64,000 bases of DNA from Rhodanobacter sp. GTDB lineage: Bacteria; Pseudomonadota; Gammaproteobacteria; Xanthomonadales; Rhodanobacteraceae. Location of the stretch: assembly GCA_004298015.1 (NCBI GenBank), contig SCSE01000020.1:1-64000 (forward strand), in the 5' to 3' direction. The translations under genes and the position numbers were made by a program. Below the pieces are notes generated by a model. That model did not search any database and was not told the DNA's origin. It was given only the letters and a program-made list of their open reading frames with translations. Shown here in pieces: positions 1 to 9,479 of the stretch. The stretch's first letter is position 1, and each line of letters begins with the position of its first letter.

Positions 1-383
1 CCCGTGGAAAGCGTCAGAGGTAGCACTGCGCGGCCCTGCAGCGAGGGAACCATGGCTGTCAGAACCGCGTGCCGCACGCTGCCATCCGGATTGGTTGCCT
101 TTGTATCCACTTGCAAGATTATTGGCTGGCCGTCGAGGCTGGCAGTGAGCGTCGCGCCAGCGGGAACGTCACCAGCCTTGAACACCTGGCCGAACGTAAC
201 CGGCACGTTGTTTTGCGGTAGCGTGGCCTGGCTGACCACGGTGTCCGTGACCAGTGTTGCCGCGTGTCCGTTTGCCGCACTCAGCAGCAGCACGCAGCCT
301 GTACATGCCCCCATCAACTTGTGGACGATCCGAAAAGGGCGCTCTCTCCGACTTGATAGTCGTGGTTGGCGGTCGTTACCCAT
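1..383 (-). CDS. Secreted protein of unknown function, N-terminal part only
   Basis: An open frame starts at ATG 383 and runs off the left edge of the window after 127 codons. The first ~42 residues look like a Sec signal peptide: an Arg-rich n-region, a hydrophobic stretch (MGACTGCVLLLSAANGHA) and a likely cut before ATLVTDT. An internal ATG at the start of that stretch is an alternative start. The mature part is beta-rich and contains NNVPVTFGQVF and NPDGSVRHAVL. These resemble the first beta domain of some secreted carbohydrate-active proteins, where a DGS-V-R/W pattern is common, but I cannot name a family. It lies downstream of and co-oriented with prsT, after a 635-bp gap, so it may belong to the exopolysaccharide/exosortase region. 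Confidence is high that it is coding and low on function. Confidence 0.65.
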   Translation of the reverse strand, partial: MGNDRQPRLSSRRERPFRIVHKLMGACTGCVLLLSAANGHAATLVTDTVVSQATLPQNNVPVTFGQVFKAGDVPAGATLTASLDGQPIILQVDTKATNPDGSVRHAVLTAMVPSLQGRAVLPLTLST

Positions 384-1018
384 TGTGATCTCTCTGCCTC
401 GCATCGAGTGAATGACCGGGAAAACCCATCCGATGTGATGCCCGGTTCCATGAACGCCGCCCCTTCATGACGCACGAAGGATGATTGGCGTCGTTCGAGT
501 TGTTTCGGTGTCATGTCGGAACGGCGGTAGCGCCGAATCCGCCCCTTGGAACCGTGAAGGTACCGTATAGTTGGGGTTTGTGACGAACTGTGAAGGCGAT
601 CACGGGTTGGCCCATGGCCCGTTTTGTTCCAGGCGAATCGGCGCGCATGGCCTATCTTGCGCAAGCGGATACCCACCGTTGGCGTAACCGCAGAACTGAT
701 CCAATTCGTTGTGCTGGGCTGCTCTGGGAGGAACGTTCGCCGCCATAGCGCCGACAAACCAAGAGATCGATCGGGTTCGCGATACGAGCCTGGGCTGGGA
801 GCCGGTAGCGGGATATGCGACTGCTTTCTATAGCGGCTCAGGCGGCCGATCTCGCTTCCGTGGCCGCAGCTTCGTGGGGTTCGACGGTGCCATCACCCTT
901 CGACTGAGTTCTGCTTCATTGCATTGATGAAGAAGAGCAGGCGGGCATCGCCCGCTGCCTGTTCCCACGGTATTCAACCGGAACCCGGTCTAGCGACAGC
1001 TTGCCCCAGATGAGGAAT
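384..1018. other. Intergenic region between prsT and the secreted-protein gene
   Basis: No convincing gene is present; the short frames here have no recognisable product. A hairpin lies near the prsT end (941-955). A GG-N10-GC arrangement on the minus strand (661-675, TGG..TTGC) is a weak sigma-54 look-alike about 280 bp upstream of the secreted-protein start. It is of interest only because PrsR is a sigma-54 activator. Confidence 0.5.
941..955 (-). terminator. Hairpin downstream of prsT
   Basis: GCGGGC-ATC-GCCCGC forms a perfect 6-bp stem with a 3-nt loop, about 65 bp past the prsT stop. On the minus strand it is followed by a pyrimidine-rich stretch (CTGCTCTTCTTC) rather than a true U tract. 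It may end the wecB-prsK-prsR-prsT unit. Confidence 0.35.
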
Positions 1019-3823
1019 TTATTTTCCGGCTCCGCTCAACTCCTGGCCCAGCTTTTCCGCCGCTTGCCTGTCTTGAAAATCGATGCCTGATTTTTGCAGG
1101 ACCTCGAGCGTGTTTCGAGCGCCGGCTTTGTCGCCGGTGCGCGCCTGTGCCACGGCGAGGTGATACTGAATCGCGGGGACCTTCGGCGCCGCCTTGGCCG
1201 CTTTCACCAGGATGGGCAAGGCAGTCTTGGCTTGGTTGTCAGCAATCAGCGCCCAGGCATAGGTGTCCGCAATGCCGGGTGAATCGGGCGCCAGTTTGTG
1301 CGCGCGTTCCGCGAGTGCCAATGCCTTGGGATTGTGCTGCTCGGTATAAATCCAGGCGAGGTTGTTAAGCGCGCCGACATTGGAGGGAAAAGCCTTCAGC
1401 ACCTGTTTGTACTGCGTTGCAGCGGATGTCTCTTGCGCGTGGCTCGCGTAGTACTGGGCCAGCAGCAGGCGGGTGGACGCATCGTCGGAGTGCTTGGCCA
1501 GCCAGTCGCGCAGTATGCCTTCCGGGTGCCTGGCGCCACTCTGGCTCAGCGCCAGGAAACTCTTGACCACCAGCGGCCGGGCGTTATCGATCTTCAATCC
1601 TTGCTGGTAGGCCTGGAAAGCCTTGCTCCAGGACTTGCTCGCCATGTACAGGTCGCCCTCCAGGCTGAGGCCCGCCACCTTGGTCGCCGGTTGCTTTTGC
1701 AGTGTTTGTGCCAGGGAAATCGCGCCGGGAAGATCATGGTCGTGCAACTTCATGAACGCGCGCAACGTCACTGCGGTCAGTTGACCGGGATTCGCCTTGA
1801 TCACCTCGTCCAGATTGCCTTCGGCAGCCTTGGTGTCCTTGTTGAGGATCTGCGCCCGCGCCAGATTGGTGCGGTACAAGGCCACTTGCGGCGCGCGGTT
1901 CACCGCTTGCTGCAACGGCTTCAATGCCTCGTTGTGATGGCCAGCGTTGATTTCCGCCGCGCCCAAGGCGTTGAGTGCCGCCGGATTGTCGGGGTTGGCA
2001 TCAGCAAATTGCTTGGCGGTACTCGCAGCTTGGTTGAATTGACCGCTCTCGCTGTACAGCAACATCAGTCCGACGTACGCCGCGGACGACTTCGGTGCGG
2101 CGCCGATGGCCTGCTTGAGCCATTTGACGGCTTGGGCCTTGTCGTTTTGCAGCATGGCGAGCCGACCCAGTGCCGTCATGGCCACGGCGTTTTGCGGGTC
2201 CTGTTTCAATACCGTTTCATAACGGCCGGCGGCATCCTTGTAGTGGCGATCCAGTGAATCCAGGCTGCCGAGGCTCAAGAGTGCTGCGATATTCTTCGGA
2301 TCCAGTTTGTATGCCTCGGAATACTGCGCGCGTGCTTCGGCTCGCTTGTTGGCGGCGACCAGCACGGTCCCATACAGCAGGTGCGCGGTGCTGTTCTGGG
2401 GGTTTTTTCTGGCGTATTCGGCTGCCGTCTTGATCGCTTCGTCCGGGCGTTTCTCACGCACATAGGCCATCGCCAACAGGGGCGCGCGCCGCGCCTCGAT
2501 AGCGGCATTGCCCGGGGGGATCTTTTGCAGCAGGCGAATGGCTTCGGCAGTATTTCCGCTGGCGAGCGCCTTGCCGACCTGTGCGAACTTGGTGTCAGAT
2601 GGGTTGCCGGCGCTCGTTGCTGAAGCTACCGCCCCCGGCGTACCGCTACCCTTGACGGCGGCTCGCTGCAACAGCGCCAACAGCTCGGTGTCGGACGGCG
2701 TGCCGGGCACGATCGGCCGAAGCATGTCCAGCGCCTGGCGCGAGCGTCCTTCGCGGTAGAATGTCAGCGCCAGCAACTTGCGTGCCTCGATATTTTTCGG
2801 GTCCGTACCCATGACATTGCTGAGGTACATTTCCGCCTGGCCGTAGTTACCCTGCGCGTAGCTGACCGCACCCATCAGCATCTGCGCCTGCGGGTTGTCG
2901 GGTGAGGCCTTGAGCACCTGCTGTAGCTGAGAGGTCGCATCGTCGAAATGCCCCTGCTTGTACAGCACCACGGCGTGCAGATAGTGGGGATACGGTTGCT
3001 GCGGCGACATTTTTTCCAGTGTCTGGATGCTGGTCAGGGCCTGGTCCAGCTCGTTCTGCTGCGCCTGTGCATTGGCCAGTTGGGTCAGCGCGTAAAAATG
3101 CTCCTGTGGCATCCAGTCGGGATGCTTGAGGCCCAGCGCTTTGTGGTAATCCGATGCGGCGCCGGAAAAATCACGGCTGCCGAACGCCAGATCGCCCTTG
3201 GCCACCCACGCCTGGGGACTTTGCGGCGACGCAGCCAGCGCCTGCTGCAGGTAGTTGCCGGCTGAAATCGTATCGTTGGCGATGGCAGCCAGTTTGGCGA
3301 GCCCCACCAGCGCATGGACATTTCCGGGATCCAGTGCCAATGCGGCCTTGTACGATTGTTGTGCGTGGTCATTTTGCTTGAGCTCGCGATAGGCATCGCC
3401 TCTCAGCGAATCTACGCGTGCTTTGACCTGGGGTGCGAACGATGTCTCGGGAGCCACGATCTTGAGCAGCTTGTCGTATTGTTGGGATACCAGTAGCGCT
3501 CGCCCCATCGGCACCGCCCAGCGCGTTTCGGGGGCGCCATTCGCCTGGGCTTTTTGCAGGTCGCTCAAGGCTTCCTTCGAATCGCCGAGCATCAGCGAAG
3601 CCTTCCCGAGCAACAGCCAGGCGTCGCCGTTCTTGCTATCGCGTTGCAGGACTTTCTTGGCCTCGATGTAGGCCGCGCGATACTGGCCGTCGGCCTGGTA
3701 TTTGGCGCCGGCATCCAGGTTGCCTTTTCCTCTTGGCAGGCCGCAGCCGCCCAGCAGCAGACTGATGCAAAGCAGCGCCAAACAATGACGGATGGCTCCA
3801 GTGTTCAGTTTGCTCAAGCGCAT
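1019..3823 (-). CDS. prsT: PrsT: TPR-repeat lipoprotein of the exosortase/PEP-CTERM system
   Basis: A 934-residue protein with a lipoprotein signal peptide (lipobox LLGGC, lipidated Cys27) followed by tetratricopeptide repeats over almost the whole length. Repeated A..LDP.N..A, G.L....G and DP.N..A.. patterns are visible throughout. Length and architecture match the PrsT family (TIGR02917), which accompanies XrtA exosortase and exopolysaccharide loci. It is probably an outer-membrane or periplasmic scaffold for polymer assembly or export. It follows prsR by 39 bp in a prsK-prsR-prsT array, and that order is itself diagnostic. No exosortase gene lies inside the window. Confidence 0.9.
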   Translation of the reverse strand: MRLSKLNTGAIRHCLALLCISLLLGGCGLPRGKGNLDAGAKYQADGQYRAAYIEAKKVLQRDSKNGDAWLLLGKASLMLGDSKEALSDLQKAQANGAPETRWAVPMGRALLVSQQYDKLLKIVAPETSFAPQVKARVDSLRGDAYRELKQNDHAQQSYKAALALDPGNVHALVGLAKLAAIANDTISAGNYLQQALAASPQSPQAWVAKGDLAFGSRDFSGAASDYHKALGLKHPDWMPQEHFYALTQLANAQAQQNELDQALTSIQTLEKMSPQQPYPHYLHAVVLYKQGHFDDATSQLQQVLKASPDNPQAQMLMGAVSYAQGNYGQAEMYLSNVMGTDPKNIEARKLLALTFYREGRSRQALDMLRPIVPGTPSDTELLALLQRAAVKGSGTPGAVASATSAGNPSDTKFAQVGKALASGNTAEAIRLLQKIPPGNAAIEARRAPLLAMAYVREKRPDEAIKTAAEYARKNPQNSTAHLLYGTVLVAANKRAEARAQYSEAYKLDPKNIAALLSLGSLDSLDRHYKDAAGRYETVLKQDPQNAVAMTALGRLAMLQNDKAQAVKWLKQAIGAAPKSSAAYVGLMLLYSESGQFNQAASTAKQFADANPDNPAALNALGAAEINAGHHNEALKPLQQAVNRAPQVALYRTNLARAQILNKDTKAAEGNLDEVIKANPGQLTAVTLRAFMKLHDHDLPGAISLAQTLQKQPATKVAGLSLEGDLYMASKSWSKAFQAYQQGLKIDNARPLVVKSFLALSQSGARHPEGILRDWLAKHSDDASTRLLLAQYYASHAQETSAATQYKQVLKAFPSNVGALNNLAWIYTEQHNPKALALAERAHKLAPDSPGIADTYAWALIADNQAKTALPILVKAAKAAPKVPAIQYHLAVAQARTGDKAGARNTLEVLQKSGIDFQDRQAAEKLGQELSGAGK

Positions 3824-3862
3824 ATTATTACCCTCGGGTTTACGCCCGCGCTGTGCGCGGAG

Positions 3863-5227
3863 TCAGTCTGCGTCGGCGGTCTTCTTCAAACCGTACTTTT
3901 CCAAAAGATCATAGAGTGTTGGCCGGCTGATGCCGAGCAGGCCTGCCACCCGCGTGAGATTGCCGGAAGCCTGGTTCACGGCCCGCTCGATCGCACGCTT
4001 TTCAGCCGCGGCGCGCACCTCGTGCAAGTCCAGGACATCGTCCCCGCTGATCGCGCCGAGGTGCAACTCCTCGACTCCGATCTGCTTGCGATCTGCCATG
4101 ATGACCGCGCGATTGACCGCGTTCTCCAGCTCGCGCACGTTGCCTTGCCAGGGATATGCGTCGATCGCCTTGAGTGCCTTGGCGGTAAAACCGTGGACCT
4201 TGCGTCCGTGGCGATGTGCTGCCTGCTCAAGAAAATGCCGCGCGAGCAGCGCCGCATCGCCCGTCCGGTCGCGCAGCGGGGGAAGCAGGATGCTCACTTC
4301 ACTGACCCGGTAGAAGAGATCCTCGCGGAAGCGCCCAGCGCGGATCATTGTCTGCAGGTCCTGATGGGTGGCGCAGATGACGCGTACATCCACCGGAATC
4401 ACCTCTCGCCCCCCAATGCGCTCCACCACGCGCTCCTGAAAGAAACGCAGCAGCTTGGCCTGCAGCGCCAGCGGCATATCGCCGATCTCATCGAGCATCA
4501 GGCTGCCGCCCGTGGCCAGTTCGATCTTGCCCTTGGTCTGTTTGTGGGCGCCCGTGTAGGCACCTTTTTCGTAGCCGAACAACTCGGCTTCGAGCAGGGC
4601 TTCAGGAATGGCTGCGCAGTTGATCGCAACGAATGGACCGTCGCGTCGCGTGCTCAGGCGGTGCACCGCACGCGCAAACAGCTCCTTGCCGGTTCCGGTC
4701 TCGCCGAGCAGCAGGACGGTGGCGTTCGAAGGGCTAACCTTTTCCACCAGCCGGCAAGCGCCGCGCATGACTTCACTGCTACCGATGATGCCGTCGAGCG
4801 TCGCGGCCGACTGGCTTTTGAGCTTGTGGTTCTCCGCTTCGAGCTCGTGAACCCGGAACGCGCGATCCACGATCAGGCGCAGGACATCGAGATCCAGCGG
4901 TTTGGAGCAGAAATCGTAGGCGCCGCACCCAATCGACTTGACAGCGTTGTCGCGGTCGCCATTGCCGGTGACCACGATGATCTTGGTATTGGGCGCCTGC
5001 TCCAGTATCTCCGTAATCGTGGCGAAGCCCTCGGTGGTGCCCGCCGCGTCCGGCGGAAGACCGAGATCCTGAAGCACCACGGCGGGCTTGTGGCTGCGCA
5101 GCAGGTCGAGCGCCGTCGGCCGGTCGCCGGCCATGATCACGTCGTAATCCTCGAAGCTCCAGCGCAGCTGGCGCTGCAAGCCGACATCGTCCTCGACGAT
5201 CAAGAGGCTGCGCTGCCGCTCGCTCAT
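3863..5227 (-). CDS. prsR: PrsR: sigma-54-dependent response regulator of the PEP-CTERM system
   Basis: 454 residues in NtrC-type layout. The receiver occupies residues 7-125, with acidic D13/D14, phospho-acceptor Asp54 (VVLQDLGLPP) and Lys109. The AAA+ domain has Walker A GETGTGKE at 175-182 and the sigma-54 contact loop GAYTGA at 222-227, a Tyr variant of GAFTGA. A C-terminal Fis-type helix-turn-helix (VAGLLGISRPTLYDLL) follows. It overlaps prsK by 4 bp (ATGA) and is followed by prsT, so PrsK is the expected partner kinase. In this family (TIGR02915) the regulator is thought to drive genes preceded by sigma-54 promoters in exopolysaccharide/PEP-CTERM regions. That role is inferred here from family and neighbours. 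Confidence 0.93.
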   Translation of the reverse strand: MSERQRSLLIVEDDVGLQRQLRWSFEDYDVIMAGDRPTALDLLRSHKPAVVLQDLGLPPDAAGTTEGFATITEILEQAPNTKIIVVTGNGDRDNAVKSIGCGAYDFCSKPLDLDVLRLIVDRAFRVHELEAENHKLKSQSAATLDGIIGSSEVMRGACRLVEKVSPSNATVLLLGETGTGKELFARAVHRLSTRRDGPFVAINCAAIPEALLEAELFGYEKGAYTGAHKQTKGKIELATGGSLMLDEIGDMPLALQAKLLRFFQERVVERIGGREVIPVDVRVICATHQDLQTMIRAGRFREDLFYRVSEVSILLPPLRDRTGDAALLARHFLEQAAHRHGRKVHGFTAKALKAIDAYPWQGNVRELENAVNRAVIMADRKQIGVEELHLGAISGDDVLDLHEVRAAAEKRAIERAVNQASGNLTRVAGLLGISRPTLYDLLEKYGLKKTADAD

Positions 5228-7305
5228 GATGCAATCCTCGGCCTGCCAACTGTCGTTGCGTCCCCGGCAGGCTCGGCCAGAGGCAACCGGATCGCGAACA
5301 CGGTGCCTTGGCCGGGTGTGCTGCGTACACTCATTGCCCCGCCCAGCGAGCGCACGTACTCACGGGCCTGGTAGGCGCCGATGCCCATACCCTTGCTTGC
5401 CTTGGTGGTGAAAAACGGCTTGAACAGCCGGTTGCGGATAAAGTCGTCGTCCATTCCTGCGCCATCGTCCTCGATTTCGATTGCGGCGTCGCCCCCAGCG
5501 CGCATCACCCTGAGCGTAACATGGCCATGGGCCTGCGCCGCGTCCTGAGCGTTGCGGATCACGTGGCCCAACACCGTAGCAAGCTGGTCGGTGTCCGCAC
5601 GCACCCAAAGGTCCTCCCCGGCGGGCTGGTACTCCGGCCGCGGCGGCTGCGCACGGGACTCGCCCAGCGTCTTGTCGATTGCCGCCGTGAGCTGCACGCG
5701 GCCCCGCGCGCGCGGCGCCGCGTCGCCGCGCAATTGTTCGAGCAGCAGCGAGATCCGACGCACCGAATTAGCCACGGTCGTGAGCATGTCGTCCACGAAC
5801 GCTGGATTGCGTTTATGGCGCTCGGCGTTCTGCAGTAGCAGCGATTGCTGCGCCGCGACGTTCTTGAGGTCGTGCATCAGAAAAGCGGTGAGCTGGTTGA
5901 AGCCTTCGAACTGGCTCGCTTCGGCAAGGCGCCGGGCGTCGGCTGCCTGTGCCAAGGTACCCGCTACTTGCCCGCCGGCTACCCGGAGCAAATCAAGATC
6001 CTCCCAATCGAGCGCGTGCCCGACGCGTGCGCGGGCAAGCACCACGAAACCGATGAGCCGACCTTCCAGCACCAGTGGTACCAGCAGCCATGCGCGTGTC
6101 AGGGCGATCAATTCGGTGGGCGCCCGCAGTCGTTCATCGCCTAGGGGCGGCGGTTCAGTCAAATCATAAATCCATCGGCGTGAGCACATGATCCCGAACA
6201 ACGGCAAGCTCGATGGAAGCTTCAGGCCGATCGGCGCCGGCATGTTCCAGCATGCTTCCGGCACGAATTCATCAGCGTCGTTGCGCATGAACAGCGCGCT
6301 TCCCGGGCTGTCCATGATCTGCGCCATCGCGCGCGCTGCGCGCTGCGGCAGTTCCGTGTCGCTGGCCGACAACGAGGCCGACAGCCGCAACCACTCCTCG
6401 CGATAATCGTGGCGGAAACTGAAGAAGTTCTTGTTCAGGAATACGCGCAGATGCGAGCGCACCTGGCCGGAGAACGTGATTGAAAGCATGACCAGCAGCG
6501 CGAAGCAGACCAGCGTGATTTCCGCTACCCGGCCCCAGTCGCCCCCGTACAGGCGCACGTAATAGCCACCAATCGCCGTGGCAATGATATAAAACGCGAC
6601 CACCAGCAGGCTGGTGGAATAGAACACCGCGCGGCGCGAAACGCCTACCTCCAGCGACCATTGCGGATTGCGGGCCGCCGCCACCATCAGAAACGGCACC
6701 AGCAAGGCATCGATGAAGCCGCGCGCCGCCCACGCGCTGATGTTCAACTGGCGGTAGAGCACCGCGTAGGAGTACAGGAAGATGTCGTAGGCGAACAGCA
6801 CGCCGAGCGCGATCACGAGAAACTTGAGCGCCCAGCGCTGTTCCGATTGAACATTGCGGTAGAGCTGTTCGAGAAACACCACGCCAGTGAGGGCGAGAAC
6901 CAGCACCCCGACTAGCAGGACCTTGACGTTGAACGCCGACGCAGCCGTTTGTGGCAAACCTGTTATCGGCCACAGGCAGTAAAGCGCGAGCATGATCCAG
7001 AGCAGGTGTGCACCGACGCGCAAGCCACGCAACAGGCCGGACATTGGCCACGCGCCGAACAGTGCGCTCACGAACACTAGCCACGCTCCGTAGCGCAGAA
7101 CCTCGGCCATCAGTACCCAGTTGATCGCCACGGTGCGCCGCCACTCGGCATACGCCAGAAACGCCGCCCACAGGACCGAGACCATCGTGGCCAGGATCAG
7201 CAGGGCGCCAGTACGCTGCCCACGCCAACCGACCCCCAGCAGCACCGTACCTGCGAGAAACGCGGTGGCGGCGACCAAGTAGCTGGAAATGACGATGAGG
7301 TGCAT
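5224..7305 (-). CDS. prsK: PrsK: membrane histidine kinase of the PEP-CTERM system
   Basis: 693 residues. The N-terminal ~290 residues hold about eight hydrophobic segments, the membrane-embedded sensor. A GAF-like stretch follows at ~300-450. The phospho-acceptor H-box is LMHDLKNVAAQQ, and the HATPase has N-box VIRNAQDAAQ, G1 DDGAGM, an F-box (FKPFFTTK) and G2 (KGMGIGAY). This matches the PrsK family (TIGR02916). It overlaps the prsR start by 4 bp, indicating translational coupling of kinase and regulator. The signal sensed is unknown. wecB lies 67 bp upstream on the same strand and probably shares the transcript. Confidence 0.92.
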   Translation of the reverse strand: MHLIVISSYLVAATAFLAGTVLLGVGWRGQRTGALLILATMVSVLWAAFLAYAEWRRTVAINWVLMAEVLRYGAWLVFVSALFGAWPMSGLLRGLRVGAHLLWIMLALYCLWPITGLPQTAASAFNVKVLLVGVLVLALTGVVFLEQLYRNVQSEQRWALKFLVIALGVLFAYDIFLYSYAVLYRQLNISAWAARGFIDALLVPFLMVAAARNPQWSLEVGVSRRAVFYSTSLLVVAFYIIATAIGGYYVRLYGGDWGRVAEITLVCFALLVMLSITFSGQVRSHLRVFLNKNFFSFRHDYREEWLRLSASLSASDTELPQRAARAMAQIMDSPGSALFMRNDADEFVPEACWNMPAPIGLKLPSSLPLFGIMCSRRWIYDLTEPPPLGDERLRAPTELIALTRAWLLVPLVLEGRLIGFVVLARARVGHALDWEDLDLLRVAGGQVAGTLAQAADARRLAEASQFEGFNQLTAFLMHDLKNVAAQQSLLLQNAERHKRNPAFVDDMLTTVANSVRRISLLLEQLRGDAAPRARGRVQLTAAIDKTLGESRAQPPRPEYQPAGEDLWVRADTDQLATVLGHVIRNAQDAAQAHGHVTLRVMRAGGDAAIEIEDDGAGMDDDFIRNRLFKPFFTTKASKGMGIGAYQAREYVRSLGGAMSVRSTPGQGTVFAIRLPLAEPAGDATTVGRPRIAS

Positions 7306-7372
7306 ATCTGGACGATCCGTGGCGCAAGGCGTGATGATTTGCGATCAACCGGCCCTCCGCCCGCTCCCCGAT

Positions 7373-8542
7373 TCACGCATGGTCTGGCGCAGGCCGGCTG
7401 GAGCTTTCGGAAGGCACTGTTTCTTCCGCGGTATGGTTCGGCACGATCAGCAGACGGCTGCGAATGTCTGCTGCCACGCGCGCCGCCGTGTGTCCGTCCC
7501 AGAGTTGGGGCTTGCGGCCATGTGGCCAGTGGCCCGCGAGAATTTCGTCCACCGCAGGGACCAGCTCGGCGGCAGTCACCAGCCGGTTGGTACCTTCGGT
7601 TATGGTGACCGGCCTTTCGGTGGTGGTGCGCAACGTGAGGCATGGAATGCCCAGATAGGTGGTCTCCTCCTGGACACCCCCGGAATCCGTGATGGTCAGG
7701 CGCGCGCCGCAGACAAGGTTCATGAAATCCACGTAGCCGAGCGGTTCGATGACTTGCAGATCGGGCGCTTCTACCAGCTGCGGCCAAAGGCCGAAGGCTT
7801 CCAGGTTCTTGCGCGTGCGCGGATGCACCGGAAATACCAGCGGCAATCTGGCTGCAATGCCTGTCAGCTGGCTGACCAGCGACTTCAGTGCGCCGGGCGC
7901 ATCCACGTTGGACGGACGGTGCAGTGTGACCACTGCGTACTCGCGCTTCTCAAGCCCGAGCCGGCTCCGCTCACCGCTGGCATCGATGTGCTCGCGCATC
8001 AGTTCGTAGGAATCGATCATGATGTTGCCGACGCGTGTGATTTTTTCCGGCGCTACGCCTTCAGCCGCGAGATTCGCGTCCGCGTCCGCTGATGGAGTCC
8101 ACAGAATGTCGGCTACCGCATCGGTCACCAGCCGGTTGATCTCCTCGGGCATCCGGCGGTCGCGGCTGCGCAATCCCGCCTCCAGATGCGCCACGGGAAT
8201 GCACAGCTTCGCGCCGACCACCGTGCAGGCAAGCGTCGAATTGACATCCCCAACCACAACGATCAAGTCCGGTCGATCCGCAACACAGGCGCCTTCGTAG
8301 GCGAGCATCACGTTGGCAGTCTGTTCGGCGTGACTGCCGCTGCCCACGCCCAGGTGAAGATCCGGCGATGGCAGCTTCAAGTCACGAAAAAAAGCCTCTG
8401 ACATGTTTCGATCGTAGTGCTGGCCGGTGTGCACCATCCGCAAGCGACACCACGATTGGTCGTGCAACGCGTGAAACAGCGGCGCGACCTTCATGAAATT
8501 AGGCCGCGCGGCCGCGATCAAGTCAATCCTGAGCCGCTGCAT
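7373..8542 (-). CDS. wecB: UDP-N-acetylglucosamine 2-epimerase (non-hydrolysing)
   Basis: 389 residues, the usual length for the non-hydrolysing epimerase that interconverts UDP-GlcNAc and UDP-ManNAc in the cytoplasm. Family landmarks are the N-terminal Rossmann start with KVAPLFHAL, GDVNSTLACTVVGAKL, AHLEAGLRSRDRRMPEE (catalytic His/Glu region), LHRPSNVD and the UDP-binding TDSGGVQEETTYLGIPCLT. Next to prsKRT it probably supplies ManNAc-type precursors for the exopolysaccharide. It could equally serve an enterobacterial-common-antigen-like or O-antigen pathway. The ATG at 8542 is the only well-placed start. Confidence 0.93.
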   Translation of the reverse strand: MQRLRIDLIAAARPNFMKVAPLFHALHDQSWCRLRMVHTGQHYDRNMSEAFFRDLKLPSPDLHLGVGSGSHAEQTANVMLAYEGACVADRPDLIVVVGDVNSTLACTVVGAKLCIPVAHLEAGLRSRDRRMPEEINRLVTDAVADILWTPSADADANLAAEGVAPEKITRVGNIMIDSYELMREHIDASGERSRLGLEKREYAVVTLHRPSNVDAPGALKSLVSQLTGIAARLPLVFPVHPRTRKNLEAFGLWPQLVEAPDLQVIEPLGYVDFMNLVCGARLTITDSGGVQEETTYLGIPCLTLRTTTERPVTITEGTNRLVTAAELVPAVDEILAGHWPHGRKPQLWDGHTAARVAADIRSRLLIVPNHTAEETVPSESSSRPAPDHA

Positions 8543-8916
8543 GACAAGGCATCCCCCGATCCAGATGGTTTTGAGTGTGGCAAGGCGTCGCTGGCATTCT
8601 AACGTGTTATCCCATGAGAATCTTTACATTTCCATTTGCTGAATCCTTGCTGTGGATACCTATTCGAACCGTGTACCGATCAAACGACGAAGAGCTGCGT
8701 ATCTGACGAAGAGCTGCGTATCTATAGAGAGTAGGGTCAGCCGGGTGACTTCCAGGCTGGGAAATACCTTGAATTCGAAGTCCCCCGCCGTTGAACAGGG
8801 TCCATGGGATAGCGGAGATTTGGAACCGAGCGCGAGGCGGATTGCCGTGCCATTTGATGATTCATTGGGGTTGCGACCCACCTCGATTCGGCTTGAAGAG
8901 TCCCCGATCACTAACC
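8543..8916. other. Intergenic / decayed region left of the integrase remnant
   Basis: No intact gene. A 19-bp perfect tandem duplication lies at 8686-8723. From about 8880 there is weak similarity to the arm region of the integrase remnant (I-R-L-x-E), broken by stops. It reads as degraded mobile-element flank. Confidence 0.5.
8686..8723. repeat. Perfect 19-bp tandem duplication
   Basis: The 19-mer beginning gacgaagagctgcg at 8686 is repeated exactly, head to tail, at 8705. It lies within the non-coding flank of the integrase remnant. Two copies suggest slippage or a recent duplication rather than an operator array. Confidence 0.8.
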
Positions 8917-9465
8917 GAGGCAGCGCATCCGCTTCCTGACTCCGGATGAGGCAGGGCGGCTCCTGACGGAGTTGCCCGAGTCTTTTCGGGAAATGGCGCA
9001 GTTGGCACTGACGACGGGGTTGCGGCAGCGCAACGTGTCGTACCGCGATGGGATCAGGGCGACATGAGCCGTCAGGTGGCATGGATTCATCCGGACGAGG
9101 TCAAGGCCGGGAGGGCCATTGATGTTCCATTGAACGTGGCTGCGCTCGACGTGTTGCGTCGGCGTTTAGGCCGACACGGGGACTACGTCTTCGCCTACCA
9201 GGGGAAGCCGATGTTCCGGTGTTCGACCAAGACATGGAAGCGGGCGTTGGAGCGGGCAGGGACCCAGAAGGCGTTTCGCTGGCACGACTTGCGCCACCCG
9301 TGGGCGTCTTGGCAAGAGTTGATGGCGTTGGGCAGTTGGGCGAGTTACGGCATGGTGCCTCGCCATGCACATCTGGTGGCCGATCATCTGCGTAGTGGGG
9401 CGACGCGTATCGATGGCACGTTTTCGACACACAAACAAAAGCCGCAACTCGTGCGGCTGTCGTAA
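8917..9465 (+). pseudogene. Tyrosine recombinase (phage-type integrase) remnant
   Basis: Pieces of an integrase catalytic domain are readable in two frames. The first, from about 8917, gives RIRFLTPDEAGRLL and LALTTGLRQRNV and ends in a frameshift near 9041-9046. The second continues as RWDQGDMSRQVAWIHPDEVK and runs to the stop at 9465 with HDLRH. Damage is extensive: no N-terminal domain, a frameshift, HDLRHTWASW changed to HDLRHPWASW, about seven residues missing before ELMALGSW, and the nucleophilic Tyr of the usual RYAHL motif replaced by His (RHAHL). The gene ends 14 bp from the 3' end of tRNA-Phe, the usual site for such enzymes. It cannot encode an active recombinase. Confidence 0.85.
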
Positions 9466-9479
9466 GTTACTGATGTACA

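Noticed and set aside
661-675. Minus-strand sigma-54-like element upstream of the truncated secreted gene
   Set aside because: Spacing and TTGC fit, but the -24 half matches only TGG and the leader would be ~270 nt; mentioned but not called a promoter.
3554-5374. 606-codon plus-strand frame opposite prsR and prsT
   Set aside because: It is antisense to two well-supported genes, has no recognisable motif, and reflects GC-rich codon bias of the minus-strand genes.
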